The translations under genes and the position numbers were made by a program. Source: Cladosporium sp. IMV 00045 (Eukaryota > Ascomycota > Dothideomycetes > Cladosporiales > Cladosporiaceae). From it: 64,000 bases of DNA. The notes beneath the pieces are model-generated. The model was not told where the DNA came from and did not search any database. It worked only from the letters and a program-made list of their open reading frames with translations. Positions 55,857 through 64,000 of this stretch are shown here, in pieces (positions within the stretch are counted from its first letter, which is position 1; each line of letters opens with the position of its first letter). The stretch lies in assembly GCA_001931905.2 (NCBI GenBank), contig MSJI02000841.1, forward strand, positions 1-64,000. The letters are read 5' to 3'.

Positions 55857-58800
55857 ATGAGTATGAAACCTGATAGCGTCGTCAAGTCAGAGTCCGAACA
55901 TGACTCGCCGGACAACAACAATCAGAGCAGCAGCGAAGGCACAGCATCGACAAAAGGTAAAAGCAACAACCACTGCCGTCAAGCGAATCCCTTCTAACAA
56001 GCCAAGCAGCGAACGTCGCCGAAAGCGACAAGCCTAAACCTCAGAACGGCGCACCACAATTCCCGCCACCTAAAAACGACAAGCCTCGGCCACACGTGTG
56101 TGCCACATGTACTAGATCATTCGCAAGGCTAGAGCACCTTAAGCGTCATGAACGTTCACATACAAAAGAGAAGCCATTCGAATGCCCCGAATGCACAAGA
56201 TGCTTTGCCCGTCGGGATCTTCTTCTCCGACATCAGCAAAAATTGCACATGACTAATCCGACTTCCTCACGGCCGCGTGCAGGCAGGAGAGAAAGTGTCA
56301 GTGGAGGAACGGTAACGAGCGGAAACACCAGAGTACGCAAGAATTCCGTGGCCAACAACAATAACGGTGGCGCTGCACCTGGCGTGGGATCTAACAGTGT
56401 TCGGCCGAGAGCCAACACCATCAGTCACATCGATCTGTCGACTCTTGGTTTGATGGACATGACGAATGGAAACCCTTCGCTCAATAGAATGAATGCTTTG
56501 GGCCTAGCACCACCCAACCATGGCCATTCGCACAGCGTCAGCATGTCAGGCATGGCACATCCCATGAATTTCAATTACCAAGGGATGTCTACAGCCATGG
56601 GCCATCATGGAAATATTGGCGGGCTCCCAAAGATCGATACGCATGCTGTCAACAACATGAGCATTGAAAACTCGCTACGAACGGCTCCTGCAGTTGCTGG
56701 ATTCGGCGGCTTCGATCTGGATCAGCTGTTCAGCCCTGGAACCACCGTCAACCCTGCACAGCTTCATTTTGGAGGCAACAACCCCAACCCCAACCCAAAC
56801 CCCAATCAGATGATGACGCAGATGTCATCGTTCACCAACACACAGCCGACGATTGATGAACACGATGACTTTGGCTGGATGCGCAACTGGAGCATGCAGA
56901 ACGTGACGAACGGCATAGAAAACAACGAAGATGCCATCGAGGATTCGTCTCCTTCACGAATCAGCAGTGGCGATAGTCCCGTGGATTACTCCGACAGCAT
57001 GGCGAGCAGCAACATGGTCGTGGCAGCCCAGAGCAATTCACCCTGGTCGCAGGCAGATCTAACACAGCAGCATAGATTGTCCGTGGGACCTTTCCAAATG
57101 GATGCGCTCGGTTCCGGTCTGCCCAATCTGGATGCTTCACTAGGAACGCTTTCGCCTAGTATGCTGGACCAAACACCTACCGCGGACCACTATTTTAATG
57201 ACATTATGATGCAACAGAACAACCAACAGCAGATCCAAGCCCAGCCACAGCACCACCAATCACCGCCCATGCAGCAGAATGCAGGCAATGGCGCCCACCA
57301 TCACTTTTTCCCACAATCGATCTCTAGTCTTGGGTCCCACAGTCCCAACATGTCTTCACCATCCATGAACAGTAGCGCCAGGCAAAGCTCGGTCACCTCG
57401 GTTTCCACCGACTCGATAACAGACTCGACCCGCCAGGCACTTCTCGCGAGCTTGTCTCTGCCAACAGTCTTTGGTGGCCAGCACAGGAAATATTCACAGC
57501 CGACAGTGAGCTCTCCGCTTTCGCCCTCGGTCACTCGCACATCAATGCAAGCTCCGAACCTGCCAAGCACTGCCGACATTCGAAGATACGTGGATGCCTT
57601 TATTCAATTTGCGCACCCGCACATGCCTTTCACCCATATCCCCACATTGACTTTCGACACACTGGACTTCGCTAGTAGCATTCGAGGACAAAACATCCAC
57701 AGCAGCCACGGCAGCCACGCGCAAGCTAGCATAATGGGTGGCGGCGGATGCCTGATCCTAGCCATGGCTGCGATCGGTGCATTGTACGAATACGATCATG
57801 TGGCATCGAAAGATCTCTTCGACTCTTCAAAGAAGATGCTCAACCTTTACCTTGAGGAGAGGAGGAAGGCCGACATGAACAATGCGCAAAACGGTGGCGA
57901 TGGCAACTCACAGCACACTCCACTCTGGGTGGTGCAAGCCATGCTTCTGAACGTAGTCTATGGACATCAGTGCGGAGACAAAACGGCAGCCGACATCGCG
58001 AGCAGTCACTCCGCCGCTCTGGTCGCCCTTGCGAAGGCTGCAGAGCTGTCTCAGCCATCCCAATCGTCATCCCCATCCACATCGGAGGTAGACCACGACA
58101 ATGATCAAGGTGATGTGCAAATGACTGAAGGCCACAGTGTGGGCTCCGAGCAAACGAGTGGATTTGTTAACCCCGAAGTTAATCTCCACACGCAATGGCT
58201 GAACTGGAAATCTTCAGAGGAGCGCAAGCGTACATTCTTCGCTATTTTCATCATGTCGAGCTTGCTCACGACTGCCTACAACCAGAACCCAACGATCATG
58301 AATTCCGAAATCGCGTTGGATCTTCCTTGTGACGAACAGCTTTGGTCTGCAGACAGCGCGCAAGCATGGCAGAATCTTGGTGGATTGGCCGCCGTCGAGC
58401 ACACCTCGGTGTCCTTCGCAACCGCTCTGAGCACGCTTCTGACCGCAAATCAGCGTCAAGACAGCAACTTCGGAACTAACACCTACAACGGCAACAATCC
58501 GCTCGGTGCATTGCAGGCGGGCGATGCTTTTGGCAGCAACGATCTGCGACCCAGCACTTTCGGATGTCTCGTCCTCATTAATGCCCTCCACAACTATATC
58601 TGGGAGACTCGTAGTAGGCACCGTGGGCGACAATGGACCGCTCAAGAGACAGAATCTATGTTCTCACACATCGAGCCAGCACTCAACGCATGGCAGGCCG
58701 CCTGGAAAGCTAACGACCACCACAAGCTTGAGCGCCCGAACCCCTTCGGTCTCGGCCCACTGTCAGCCGACAGTATACCTCTCCTCGACCTCGCATTTGT

Positions 58801-59619
58801 TCGCTTGTTCGTAAATCTCAGCAGGTCGAAGGAAGCTTTCTGGCAACGCGATTACTATGCCATGGCTGATGAGCTTGCGCGCGGATCCGAAGTCGTCCAA
58901 CATGCCGAAGGCTCTCAGGATGGTGACGCGAAGTCTCCAGACAGTCAACAAGGCTCGCTGTCTCACAAGCGGATGTCAAACTCGTCTGGACAGAGCACAA
59001 CGAGGAGAGAGCGCCACCTGCGAAAAGCCGCTTTCTACGCCGCTGACTCCTTGACTATCGCGTGTAGCTTCAATCTGACATACGCTGACGCGACCGCGCA
59101 CGAACTGCCAATCATGTCTGCGATGTGCTTTTTCGACTGCAGTCAGGTCCTCGCCGAATGGGCGTGCACTGTCCAGGAGCGCGTTGGTCGTTATCTGGGT
59201 ATTCTTGGTCGCGATCAAATCGACCTTTCGGGTGTCCCCGCCATCATGCTGCTCGAGGGAGAAGATGTCGAATTGCTGCGAAAGATTGAGAGCATCTGTG
59301 AGAGCCTAGAGGTGAAGCGTTACCAACAGGAGAATTTGCTCGCGATGGATCTTCAACAGTTGAATCCTTCTGCGCCAATGCATGCCATGCACAACAATGT
59401 CAACCTCAGCGCTTGCGGTTACGGAAGTAAAACTTGCGCATTACAGCCATGATGCTGGAGAAGGCGATCGTCTGGCCTGGTAAGTCTCAATCATTCTTCC
59501 GCCATTGACTACGCAAACTAACAGATATCCTCACAGTCACCCACGTAATGGCCAAAGCTCTCGAGACACAAGCAGCGCACATGGACCGTCGCGCCGATGA
59601 TTCCATTCTCCCACAGTGA
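55857..59619 (+). CDS. C2H2 zinc-finger transcription factor with fungal regulatory domain; frameshift near the 3' end
   Basis: Exon 1 is 55857..55956. A 53-nt intron (55957..56009; CTTCTAAC branch, AGCAG end) follows, then exon 2 from 56010. As read, exon 2 ends at a stop at 59450-59452, giving 1180 aa. Two C2H2 fingers lie at residues 64-113: C64/C67/H80/H84 and C92/C95/H108/H113, in [20 protein letters not shown] and [21 protein letters not shown] long Asn/Gln/Ser/Met-rich region follows, then a fungal-specific regulatory domain ([46 protein letters not shown]). This ADR1/AmdX/Klf1-type layout marks nuclear regulators, often of carbon or nitrogen use; the target is unknown. Past the stop, another frame encodes a family-like end: [11 protein letters not shown], a 45-nt intron (59480..59524), [14 protein letters not shown] and a stop at 59617-59619. 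A one-base indel at the A run 59429-59432 would account for this. Confidence 0.85.
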
Positions 59620-60815
59620 TAGATCTAATCCAGCACGACACCCCAAACAAGATACCCCATCATCGGTTCTCTTCGCACTTCGAACCCTCCGGCGCATTGG
59701 TTAATGCTCGACACAAAAGCTTCTCCAGCAGCTCTACCCCTTGAGAAAACAGCATCACGAACCAGTGAAAACCAAAAAGGATATCGATTCCCAGACGCTT
59801 CTGATTTATGACAACTTGTGAATATGGCGTGGATGTCTGATTCTTAGTTCTATGCGGAAACGACCCTATCGCTCGCTTTTTCCTTGGAGCACGGTTGGAC
59901 AAAAAAATCACTTCCGAAGCTGGAAGAAAAGCCGCCATGAACGACTTGCATGACTGGTGTATATTCTTTCCTCATGGCGTTTCCGTTTGGTCATTTCGAC
60001 TCGCTCGGCTTTCTTGTTCTGCGTTGATGTTCAACCCACTTTCACGATCCTTGAGGCTTTGGAGCCACAAAACCACGCCCACGACGCTGGGATAGCGCTG
60101 GGCATTCTATTGGTATGGCGGTACAGATCTTCCCGTCACAAACGGGGGTCAAGCTCCTACTTTGCTTTGCATTCTCGCTGAGCCGTGAGGACAGCGGTTT
60201 TTTTCTTCTTTCTGTTATGGGAGGGCTTTTGGTTCACAAAAAAACAAAAAGTTGAACTTGGAAATTGATGTATATACTGAAAATGAATTGACGATTCTGT
60301 GGGTTCTACGAAACAAATCTCGAATTTTAGCCTCATGATTTTATGTATTGAAGTCAAACATAGCCTTATATGGTGAGTGTGACGGTGGTAGGGCAGACGA
60401 CTCCAACCACGTGGGAAGTCCAGGATTCGGGTACCTGGCGTGAGCGATCACCAACATCGGTACTAAGATGGCGCCATAACCATGAATCTTTGCACGTTGC
60501 CCCCTGCGTCGGTAGTTCAAGATACCTTTCTACTAACAGACCGCATCTCTCACGTTGCTTTCTTTTTCCTGGCTCCGCCGCGATCTCCCCGAACCCCCTC
60601 ACGACTCCTCACGCGACTCCTCACTTCCTCCAGACCTTAAAGTTGGCTAGCGGGGGACATCATCTCCTCTTCTTGGTACATCACTCACCCACAAGTCACT
60701 CCTCACCACCTCAATGGATACGCGCTAAAACTACTCCGCCGCCAGAAAAGATCGAAACACTTGGAGTCTTTCTCCTCTAATCCTCCCGCCCGGCACTCTC
60801 TGTCCCGGCCAAAGC
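59620..60815. other. Intergenic region: C2H2 gene 3' flank and DUG3 promoter
   Basis: A/T-rich 3' flank up to about 60360. The last ~450 nt form the DUG3 promoter, with CACGTG (60408-60413) and ATGGCGCCAT (60468-60477). No gene recognised. Confidence 0.5.
60408..60477. promoter_or_regulatory. CACGTG and CYS3-type ATGGCGCCAT sites in the DUG3 promoter
   Basis: CACGTG at 60408-60413 is the core bound by Cbf1-type bHLH factors of the yeast sulfur regulon. ATGGCGCCAT at 60468-60477 fits the consensus ATGRYRYCAT of the Neurospora sulfur regulator CYS3. They lie about 400 and 340 nt upstream of the start codon. Sulfur-starvation control of a glutathione-degrading enzyme makes sense; binding is inferred. 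Confidence 0.5.
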
Positions 60816-62027
60816 ATGTGCCGATTCCTCATCTACTCCGGCCACTCGCCCATCCTCCTCTCCCACCTCATCACCTCGCCCACCCACAGCATCCTCACGC
60901 AGAGCTATGATTCTCGCCTGCGCCTCGACCACCGCCGCCCACACAACGGCGACGGCTTCGGCGTAGGCTACTACACGGCCGCAGCCCGCAAGACCGACCA
61001 TCACCACAGCACCGCCCACCCCGCCGACGCCGACCAGCAAGCACCGCAAGAAATCGACCTCGGCCCCGAACCGTGCATCTTCACCTCCACCATCCCCGCC
61101 TGGAACTGCCGCAACCTCGAGCGCCTGGCCAGCAAGACCGTCAGCCCGCTCGTCTTCGCCCACGTCCGCGCCAGCACCGAAGGCGCCCTCTCCGACGCCA
61201 ACTGCCACCCTTTCTCGCGCGGCGCCCTCATGTGGATGCACAACGGCGGGGTGGGCGCGTGGAAGCTGGGCGTAAAGAGAAGGCTCGTCTCGAGTCTGGG
61301 GGACCGCTGGTTCGAGGGCGTCGGCGGCAGCACGGATAGCGAGTGGGCGTTCGCGCTCTTCCTCGACTCGCTCGAGCGGCTGGGCGCGGACCCGGACGAC
61401 GAAGTCAAGCAGCGCGATGGCTTCGGACACACCTTGCTTCGCAAGGCGATTCTCAAGACCATCGAGAGGATCAACGGCTTCATCGCAGAAATCCCCGAAG
61501 AAACGCGCGCGCAAGGCGACGTGCGCAGCCTGCTCAATTTCGCAGTGACGGACGGCAAGAGCGTCGTGTGCACGCGCTACGTCAGCAGCCGCACCGACGA
61601 GGCGGCCAGCTTGTTCTTCTCCTCCGGCACGAGCTGGACGAAACAGCCCTCACCCTCCGACTCCCACATGCCCGCGTCGGCGAAACCGCAAGTCGGCAGC
61701 GGCGAGTACAAAATGGAGCGGCGCGACCGGGGCTCCGACATCGTGCTCGTGGCGAGCGAGCCGCTGACGTTCGAGCGCGACAATTGGGTGACTGTGCCGA
61801 CGAACAGCGTTTTGACGATTCACAACCAGACCGTGCTGATTCATCCTATCGTCGATGAGTTCTACAATCACGCCCCGGCTACGACGCGCAGTAGGGGGTT
61901 TGCGGTTGCGCAGGGGCAGACTACGGGGGATGGGATGGCGGAGAAGAAGAGCACCAAGGCTGCTATTGCGTTGGAGGAGGGGGTGGGGTTGGGTGCGGGG
62001 AAGGGGGAGGCGGTTGCTGTTGCTTGA
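60816..62027 (+). CDS. DUG3: Dug3-type class II glutamine amidotransferase (glutathione degradation)
   Basis: Intronless, 403 aa. The protein begins MCRFLIYSG, placing the Ntn-hydrolase nucleophile Cys at position 2 as the class II amidotransferase fold requires. Further family features are SYDSRLR, HNGDGFGVGYY, FAHVRASTEG, NCHPFSRGALMWMHNGGV and STDSEWAFALFLD. This pattern matches Dug3, which with the Dug2 peptidase forms the gamma-glutamyl-cleaving complex that starts cytosolic glutathione breakdown; Dug1 then splits Cys-Gly. Length is near the yeast protein, with an Ala/Gly/Lys-rich tail of about 45 residues that is low-complexity. ATG 60816 is the only start compatible with Cys2. The upstream promoter has sulfur-regulon-type sites. 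It is convergent with the RAD5-like gene. Confidence 0.93.
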   Translation: MCRFLIYSGHSPILLSHLITSPTHSILTQSYDSRLRLDHRRPHNGDGFGVGYYTAAARKTDHHHSTAHPADADQQAPQEIDLGPEPCIFTSTIPAWNCRNLERLASKTVSPLVFAHVRASTEGALSDANCHPFSRGALMWMHNGGVGAWKLGVKRRLVSSLGDRWFEGVGGSTDSEWAFALFLDSLERLGADPDDEVKQRDGFGHTLLRKAILKTIERINGFIAEIPEETRAQGDVRSLLNFAVTDGKSVVCTRYVSSRTDEAASLFFSSGTSWTKQPSPSDSHMPASAKPQVGSGEYKMERRDRGSDIVLVASEPLTFERDNWVTVPTNSVLTIHNQTVLIHPIVDEFYNHAPATTRSRGFAVAQGQTTGDGMAEKKSTKAAIALEEGVGLGAGKGEAVAVA

Positions 62028-62804
62028 ACTTGGGAGGGGGAGATGGATTCGGAGGGGGGGTTATCTTGGGTTTGTAGGGTTTACATGCTTAATGGGAACT
62101 GCGGGGTGGGAATGGGAATAGATTGCATTCATGACTGCATTGGGGTTTTCTGGCATTTTCATGGGCCGGTTGATTTAGCGAGAGAGTTCAAGGCGTTTTT
62201 GCTGCGGGTTGGATTGATTCATGGACGGGTGTGATACATATGACAAAAAGGGAACATTTGACTGCCTGCAACTAATCTCAAATCTTTATGGAGAGAGTGA
62301 GAAGGGGAACACGTAAAGATCGAGAAGGGATCTTGGTTGACTGGATCGTGCTGTTCGTTTGAACGCCTCGTGACAAAGTTGTTTTCGTGATTTCGGCTGT
62401 TGGTACCAATGATGCGGGCATTTTTAGATATAATATACAGTGCATTTTCCATGATGCTGTTCGCTCGAGTTCTGGAAAGCCTCTCTCTCCGCTTCCAAAT
62501 ATACATGCCAGAAAACAGAAAGTTCCGAATCAGAACACATCGACATGCCATAAAAAGCTTTTGCTTCCCGCCACCTTCAGCTCCAAAAGATCGCAATGGA
62601 AAGATGCGAAGATGCCCGTATGTCTGTTCCCCTATCGTCCCTGAAGTAGCATCATGCTCTTCGTAACCAGCTGTGCAGGAGCCGGCGGCGTTATGCCCGC
62701 ACAACATACCGTCCGCAACGCAGTCATACGCTCACCCGATTCGGTGCGCGCAGCATTTTCCCAACCTCATTACTCCCCCCATTCGTGTCATCGTCACCTC
62801 GTAC
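62028..62804. other. Convergent intergenic region DUG3 / RAD5-like
   Basis: Shared 3' flanks of two convergent genes. No recognisable gene, repeat or RNA. Confidence 0.5.
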
Positions 62805-64000
62805 CTAGCTGAGGAGTTCGCGAATATCCTCGATGCGCTGCGTCTTCTTCTCATCCTCGCTCATCATGCCGAGGGAGGAGGCGAGGAATTTCTTACGCTC
62901 TTGAACCTGCAATAGAAAGAAATCTCGTCAGTAACAATTCCTTGCGTGAGAAACAAATTCTTGATGCCAATGTGAAGACATACCTTGAGCATCTTCTCCT
63001 CAATGCTGCCCTCGACCACGAACCTCGTCACCCTGACCTCCTCCGTCTGCCCCATCCTGTGCACGCGATCGATCGCCTGCGCCTCCACCGCGAAGCTCCA
63101 CCAGGGGTCCATCATGAAAACTCTCTTAGCGCAGGTGAGGTTGAGACCCACGCCGCCTGCGCGCAGCGAGAGGAAGAGGACGGTGAATTTCGAGCGGTTG
63201 GCGAAGTCGGAGAGGACGCGCGCGCGCTCTTTCTGCGACATGGAGCCGTCGAAGCGCAGCCAGGTGATGCCTGCGGAGGTGAGCGCGGGGCCGAGCAGGT
63301 CGAGGAAGGAGGTGAATTGGCTGAAGATGACGGTTTTGAGGGACGGGTCGGATTTGCGGAGGCGTTTGAGTTGGGTTAGGAGGGTGTTGATTTTGGCGGA
63401 GGAGAGGGCGTTTACGCGACGGAGGGAGATTTTTGGAGAGGTGGTTTTCTTCTTTGCAGGCTGTGTGCTGGCGTAAAGCTCCTCGTCATCTTCGCTGTCG
63501 GCGCCGAATGCGTTGACGAGTGCTTTGGCGCCTTCTTCGGCGGAGTCTTCTTCGTCGTCGCCGTGGCGAATGACTTCGAAGACGTCGCGTGCATTGATAG
63601 GCTCGCGGCAATTGAAGCATTTGGGCAGCTCTCCTTTGCTGCTTTGATGTTCGATGTAGTCGAGCAGACATTTCTTGCACGCCGAGTGCCAACATCCGGC
63701 GACTGCTTGCTCCTCCATGGGCTCTTCGCTGCAGATAGGACATTCCATGTCGGCCTCGTCTTGGATCTGTTTCAAAATATGAGCTCCGAATCTGCTGGCA
63801 TCCTGGTCGCCTTCATCCGCCTGGAATCGTTCAAGCAGGGCAGTGAGGTCCATATCGTCTGCCAGGCCATTTGCAATATCAGCAGCGGCCGCTGCATCTT
63901 CTTCCTCGGCCACGATTTGCTTGTTGCGCGTCAACATAGGATGACAGCAGCTCTGCCTCAGGCGCAAGATCTGCGCGAAGATGGTTGTGTAGCTCTTCAT
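62805..64000 (-). CDS. RAD5: RAD5-type SNF2 helicase with RING finger, C-terminal part (5' end outside window)
   Basis: CDS complement(join(62805..62906,62984..>64000)), 372 residues visible. The intron 62907..62983 (GTATGT...TTGCAG) is phase 0; the short last exon encodes VQERKKFLASSLGMMSEDEK to ELLS. The Met at 64000 is internal, since IFAQILRLRQSCCHPMLTRN is the usual segment after the first helicase lobe. A C3HC4 RING (CPICSEEP...HSACKKCLLDY...CFNCREPI) sits inside the ATPase, as in Rad5/HLTF and Rad16. After it come SNF2 lobe-2 motifs: TVIFSQFTSFLDLL, LRAGGVGLNL and AIDRVHRMGQ. Rad5 polyubiquitinates PCNA with Ubc13-Mms2 and remodels stalled forks in error-free damage tolerance. Rad5 rather than Rad16 is favoured by the RING surroundings, but the N-terminal HIRAN domain that would settle it is outside the window. 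Confidence 0.9.

Noticed and set aside
59421..59450. A 20-nt intron (GTAAAA...TTACAG) that would also restore the C2H2 frame
   Set aside because: Phase would fit, but 20 nt is well below the size of functional fungal introns. A one-base homopolymer indel is simpler.
1..64000. tRNA, rRNA, CRISPR array or complete transposon
   Set aside because: I looked for tRNA B-box-like sequences, reverse transcriptase or transposase motifs, long terminal repeats and spaced repeats, and found none I could support. A tRNAscan or RepeatMasker run would be decisive.

Overview
The window is eukaryotic and reads as a filamentous ascomycete (Pezizomycotina). Genes carry short GT-AG introns of about 45-170 nt with CTAAC-type branch sites. 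Gene content points the same way: Vac8, SRP14, Dug3, Pmp3, Rad5, Zn2Cys6 and C2H2 regulators, WSC domains and a class II-type heme peroxidase. A dothideomycete is plausible but cannot be proven from this sequence. No rRNA, tRNA, CRISPR array or complete transposon was seen.

Layout. 1-8772 is single copy: a 5' part of a myo-inositol-type MFS transporter (minus), a secreted protein with three WSC domains and a heme peroxidase domain (minus), a Pmp3-family proteolipid with a His-rich tail (minus), and a Ser/Thr kinase (minus). 8773-30862 is a 22-kb block (copy 1): a disordered protein gene (minus, shared with the kinase side), VAC8 (plus), a Zn2Cys6 regulator (plus), a 2OG-Fe(II) oxygenase (minus), a DUF1308 protein (minus) and SRP14 (plus). 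30863-30882 is a run of 20 Ns. 30883-52657 is the same block again (copy 2), same order and orientation, diverged mainly in introns and intergenic DNA. 52658-64000 is single copy: a C2H2 regulator with a long leader and a C-terminal frameshift (plus), DUG3 (plus) and the 3' part of a RAD5-type helicase/ubiquitin ligase (minus).

The main result is the nature of the repeat. Copy 1 ends at the N run exactly where copy 2 continues into unique sequence. Copy 2 begins at the base matching 8773. The two copies are identical over the outermost 146 bp on the left and 284 bp on the right, and differ in between. That is what two arms of an assembly bubble (two haplotypes or homeologs) look like when placed in series. 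I therefore read the duplication as most likely a scaffolding artefact of a heterozygous, hybrid or duplicated genome rather than a real tandem duplication. Both copies keep intact genes; VAC8 differs at only 2 of 575 residues.

The two copies also act as a built-in comparison. They confirm intron positions, decide start codons (Zn2Cys6 regulator, DUF1308 protein), and expose conserved non-coding signals: a 23-codon upstream ORF, promoter direct repeats, a 177-bp block without differences, and an 11-bp inverted repeat. Other points of interest are a possible fusion of the kinase with its upstream neighbour through alternative splice acceptors, a match to the CYS3 sulfur-control site in the DUG3 promoter, and a Lys in the kinase APE motif.
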